NCBI GenBank assembly: GCA_945870475.1
Contig: CAMBSR010000020.1
Location: 1 to 16,110 of the forward strand
DNA from: Phycisphaera mikurensis NBRC 102666
GTDB taxonomy: Bacteria > Planctomycetota > Phycisphaerae > Phycisphaerales > SM1A02
Direction of reading: 5' to 3'
Length of the DNA: 16,110 bases
Position numbers and translations under genes: made by a program
Shown: piece after piece, positions 14,336-16,110 of the stretch
Layout: each line of letters opens with the position of its first letter
Position numbering within the stretch: position 1 is the first letter of the stretch
The notes under the pieces: model-generated
What the model was told of the DNA's origin: nothing
Database searches by the model: none
Seen by the model: only the letters and a program-made list of their open reading frames with translations

Positions 14336-14341
14336 ATCGTA
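14336..14341 (-). promoter_or_regulatory. -10-like hexamer (TACGAT) 6 nt before the first YkgJ-like ATG
   Basis: TACGAT on the minus strand matches four of six -10 positions and ends 6 nt before the ATG, in the 43-nt gap after the protease gene. No -35 was identified. Confidence 0.35.
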
Positions 14342-14372
14342 CGGCGAGGCCCGCGTCTCGGGGCCCGGTCGG

Positions 14373-15941
14373 TCACTTGGGCTTCTGCGTCCAGCGGTCG
14401 CGGATGTCCTTGGAGGCCTGCTGGCGGATGCCGTTGGCGTCCATGATCTTCTCGGTGGATTCCATGAAGTCTGCACGTCGGAACACGAGCCGCTCGACGC
14501 CCTGCTCATTGAACTCCAGGACCAGCCATTCGTCGGCGTTGTCCCTCATGAGATCGACGAACTCGCCGAAGTTCGTGAAGGTCTTGCCGTTCACCGTCTT
14601 GACGGTCTGCCCCGACGTGACGTTGTATCCCCGGGCGAGCGGGCTGGACATGAGCGGACAGAGCACCGCAACCAGGTCGCGGCCCTTGGATGGCCTGGTG
14701 TCCATCAGGTACTGCAGCGTCGGGCCGCCGCCGAAGTACATGAGCCGGCGACCTTCGAAGTCCGGCGCGTCGAAGAGCCCGCGGTGCAGGGGACCGAACA
14801 CGAGCGGTCCGCAGACGAGGTAGGGGTATTCGCCGTTCTGACGGTCGCGGATCACGCCATCTCGTTCGCCGATCGCCGGGACATCGACCTTCATCGCCTG
14901 GCCGCCCCGGATGAGCTCGACGGGGATGGTCGTCCCGTCCTTCGCGCGATCGAACCGGCCGAACGCACAGGCCATGTCCACCTTCCGGCCGCCTTCGATG
15001 GTGACCTGTCCCTTGTTGTCGATCGTCAGTCCGTTTGCCTTGGTGAGCACGTCCCATGGCTGCAGGGGGCCATCCTTGTTCTCGATCACCACCACGCCGC
15101 TCGTGCTGGCGCCGATGCCGAGCTTCTTGCGCAGCGCAGGGTTCTCGAGCGTCTGCGTGGTGGCGTGGAGCACGCAGTTGCCCTCGATTTTCCCGCTCTT
15201 CATCTCGGCCATCATGCGGCCGATCTCCTCGGTTGCGATGAGGTAGGAGATGTTGTCCGCCATCCCCTTGTCCATGCCGCTGAATACCAGGCCGGCGAGC
15301 TTGCCTTCCACGAACGCCGGTCCGCCGCTGTTGCCGAAGTTCACGGCTGCGTCGACCTGCACGCGCATCCCCTCCTCCTTGTGGTGGCCGACGTCGGACC
15401 ATTCGCTGCGCGAGACGACGCCGCTCGTCGTGGACATCGACTCGCCGCCCATCGGGTAACCCATCACGGTCACTCGGCTGCCGTCCTTGGGGAGCCCGGT
15501 CATCATCTCGACCGCGGGGTGGGTCGAATTGAAGTCGGCATCATCCACCTCCACCAGCGCGAGGTCGCGGCCGAGGTCGATGGCGATCACCTTGCCGGGG
15601 ACCGGCAGCGGCGTCTTGTCGGTCTCCAGGAGCACCTCCGTGGCCTCGTGCACCACGTGTGCGTTGGTCAGGACCTTTCCCGGCGCGATCACGACGCCGG
15701 AGCCGCCGATCTCCTCCACGGGATCGAGTTTCCAGGGACGTGTGGCGCTCCGTGGCTCGAGCTTGCACTTGAACTTGATCACCGAGCCGCGGAGGCGATT
15801 CGCTTCCGGATCGGCCGAGGCATCTTGCGGTGCCGGCGGCGGCGGCGACTGCGTGGCCGCCTGCCGGGCCGCCGCCGGGGCCGCCAGCGCAAGGATGGAG
15901 ACGAGGATCAGCCTGGAGCCCGCGGAATTGAGGTTTCGCAT
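14373..15941 (-). CDS. Secreted Deg9-like S1C serine protease with PDZ-type C-terminus
   Basis: A 522-residue exported trypsin-fold protease. The start at 15941 puts a signal peptide at the N-terminus (SRLILVSILALAAPAAARQ, cleavage near 25); the longer frame to 15983 crosses the upstream terminator. A Pro-rich linker (32-40) precedes the protease domain. The catalytic triad is intact: His95 in LTNAHVV, Asp126 in GRDLALVEV, and Ser205 in NFGNSGGPAF. A PDZ-like region follows (about 262-355; ENPALRKKLGI, SGVVVIENKDGPL, WDVLTKANGLTI), then a further region (YPYLVCGPLVFGPL near 372-385 and TVKTVNGKTFTNFGEF near 447-461). This order resembles plant Deg9 proteases, which end in a special PDZ domain, more than DegP/DegQ with two ordinary PDZ domains. 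A role in envelope protein quality control is inferred. TACCAT, with an extended -10 TG, lies 6 nt before the ATG. No Shine-Dalgarno is seen. Confidence 0.9.
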   Translation of the reverse strand: MRNLNSAGSRLILVSILALAAPAAARQAATQSPPPPAPQDASADPEANRLRGSVIKFKCKLEPRSATRPWKLDPVEEIGGSGVVIAPGKVLTNAHVVHEATEVLLETDKTPLPVPGKVIAIDLGRDLALVEVDDADFNSTHPAVEMMTGLPKDGSRVTVMGYPMGGESMSTTSGVVSRSEWSDVGHHKEEGMRVQVDAAVNFGNSGGPAFVEGKLAGLVFSGMDKGMADNISYLIATEEIGRMMAEMKSGKIEGNCVLHATTQTLENPALRKKLGIGASTSGVVVIENKDGPLQPWDVLTKANGLTIDNKGQVTIEGGRKVDMACAFGRFDRAKDGTTIPVELIRGGQAMKVDVPAIGERDGVIRDRQNGEYPYLVCGPLVFGPLHRGLFDAPDFEGRRLMYFGGGPTLQYLMDTRPSKGRDLVAVLCPLMSSPLARGYNVTSGQTVKTVNGKTFTNFGEFVDLMRDNADEWLVLEFNEQGVERLVFRRADFMESTEKIMDANGIRQQASKDIRDRWTQKPK

Positions 15942-15947
15942 GGGAAG

Positions 15948-15956
15948 ATGGTAGCA
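15948..15956 (-). promoter_or_regulatory. Extended -10-like element (TGCTACCAT) 6 nt before the protease ATG
   Basis: On the minus strand TG-C-TACCAT fits the extended -10 form (TGnTATAAT) and ends 6 nt before the ATG. It lies between the upstream terminator hairpin and the start codon, so a -35, if any, would lie within the terminator. Confidence 0.4.
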
Positions 15957-15957
15957 A

Positions 15958-15993
15958 ATGACAAGGCCCCCGTGTCGTTGCACGGGGGCCTTG
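15958..15993 (-). terminator. Strong terminator hairpin of the right-hand gene
   Basis: A perfect 13-bp GC-rich stem (CAAGGCCCCCGTG, 15962-15974, with its complement 15981-15993; 6-nt loop). On the minus strand it is followed by TCATTT, a modest T-rich tail; on the plus strand it is followed by GAAATC, so it is best read as ending minus-strand transcription from the gene at 16069 and beyond. Confidence 0.7.
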
Positions 15994-15996
15994 GAA

Positions 15997-16058
15997 ATCT
16001 CTGACGATTCAAGATCACTGACGATTCAAGATCACTGACGATTCAAGATCACTGACGA
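15997..16058. repeat. 17-bp tandem repeat, about 3.6 copies
   Basis: The unit CTGACGATTCAAGATCA occurs three times in perfect tandem (16001-16017, 16018-16034, 16035-16051), followed by seven more matching bases. Four bases before the array (ATCT) continue the repeat with one mismatch. It is AT-richer than its surroundings and lies in the 3' untranslated stretch between the right-hand gene's stop and its terminator. Seventeen is not a multiple of three, so it is unlikely to be coding. The origin may be replication slippage; a protein-binding role is possible but not shown. Confidence 0.92.
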
Positions 16059-16068
16059 ACGCGGTCGC

Positions 16069-16110
16069 TCAGTCGCCGGGTTCCTCTTCGGCGCCGAACT
16101 CGCCCCCGGT
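16069..16110 (-). CDS. C-terminal end of an unidentified acidic-tailed protein, partial
   Basis: Thirteen codons and a TGA on the minus strand, reading TGGEFGAEEEPGD. The reading frame is inferred from the position of the stop before the repeat array and terminator, which together look like a gene end. The Gly/Glu-rich acidic tail is not enough to name a family. Confidence 0.45.
   Translation of the reverse strand, partial: TGGEFGAEEEPGD

Noticed and set aside
14178..16004. Plus-strand open frame of 608 codons antisense to the protease
   Set aside because: The protease triad and signal peptide on the minus strand are clear; the plus frame crosses the terminator and has no family features.
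15997..16058. CRISPR array
   Set aside because: The 17-bp units abut directly with no spacers, and no cas genes are present.

Overview
This is a GC-rich (roughly two-thirds G+C by eye), gene-dense bacterial chromosome segment. Gene content (LpxA, OmpH/Skp-like chaperone, SurA/PpiD-like foldase, periplasmic S1C protease, lipoyl-pathway LipB) indicates a two-membraned, lipid A-making organism. The long PurF of the type also seen in Bacteroidota, small zinc-ribbon membrane proteins and Pro/Ala-rich secreted proteins suggest Planctomycetota, perhaps a Phycisphaerae-like lineage. That placement is inference from protein style, not a search result. I see no phage, transposon, tRNA, rRNA or CRISPR, and no gap over about 150 bases without a gene.

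Layout: every gene reads on the minus strand except lipB. From left to right (the reverse of transcription): a stand-alone MetG C-terminal tRNA-binding protein cut by the window edge (1-362); a PpiD/SurA-like anchored foldase (425-2335); a terminator (2366-2404) that ends a solitary rpsD (2475-3074), which has its own probable promoter and structured leader; long-type purF (3224-5140); an unusually structured 85-nt intergenic element (5194-5278); a YycJ/WalJ-type metallo-beta-lactamase-fold hydrolase (5280-6107); lpxA (6139-7011); divergent lipB (7056-7778), whose 3' end overlaps the convergent ompH-like gene (7750-8469); lepA (8510-10318); a two-TM zinc-ribbon protein (10358-10801) coupled by an 8-nt overlap to a secreted protein with an internal duplication (10794-11633); rimO (11755-13314); two tandem YkgJ-type cysteine-cluster proteins coupled by a TTGA overlap (13341-13850, 13847-14329); a secreted Deg9-like serine protease (14373-15941); a strong terminator (15962-15993); a 17-bp tandem repeat; and the last codons of an unidentified acidic-tailed protein (16069-16110).

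How they fit together: much of the window serves envelope building and quality control (LpxA, OmpH-like, PpiD-like, Deg9-like protease). The rest serves translation and housekeeping (RpsD, LepA, RimO modifying ribosomal protein S12, MetG-type tRNA-binding domain, PurF, LipB).

The most interesting signals are non-coding. (1) Several genes lack a Shine-Dalgarno sequence but have a TANNNT, -10-like hexamer only 6-9 nt before the ATG, the layout expected for leaderless transcripts. (2) The leader between the hydrolase gene and purF contains nested and mutually exclusive inverted repeats, a candidate cis-regulatory RNA or small mobile repeat. (3) In two places terminator, -10 element and start codon are packed into about 70 nt or less.
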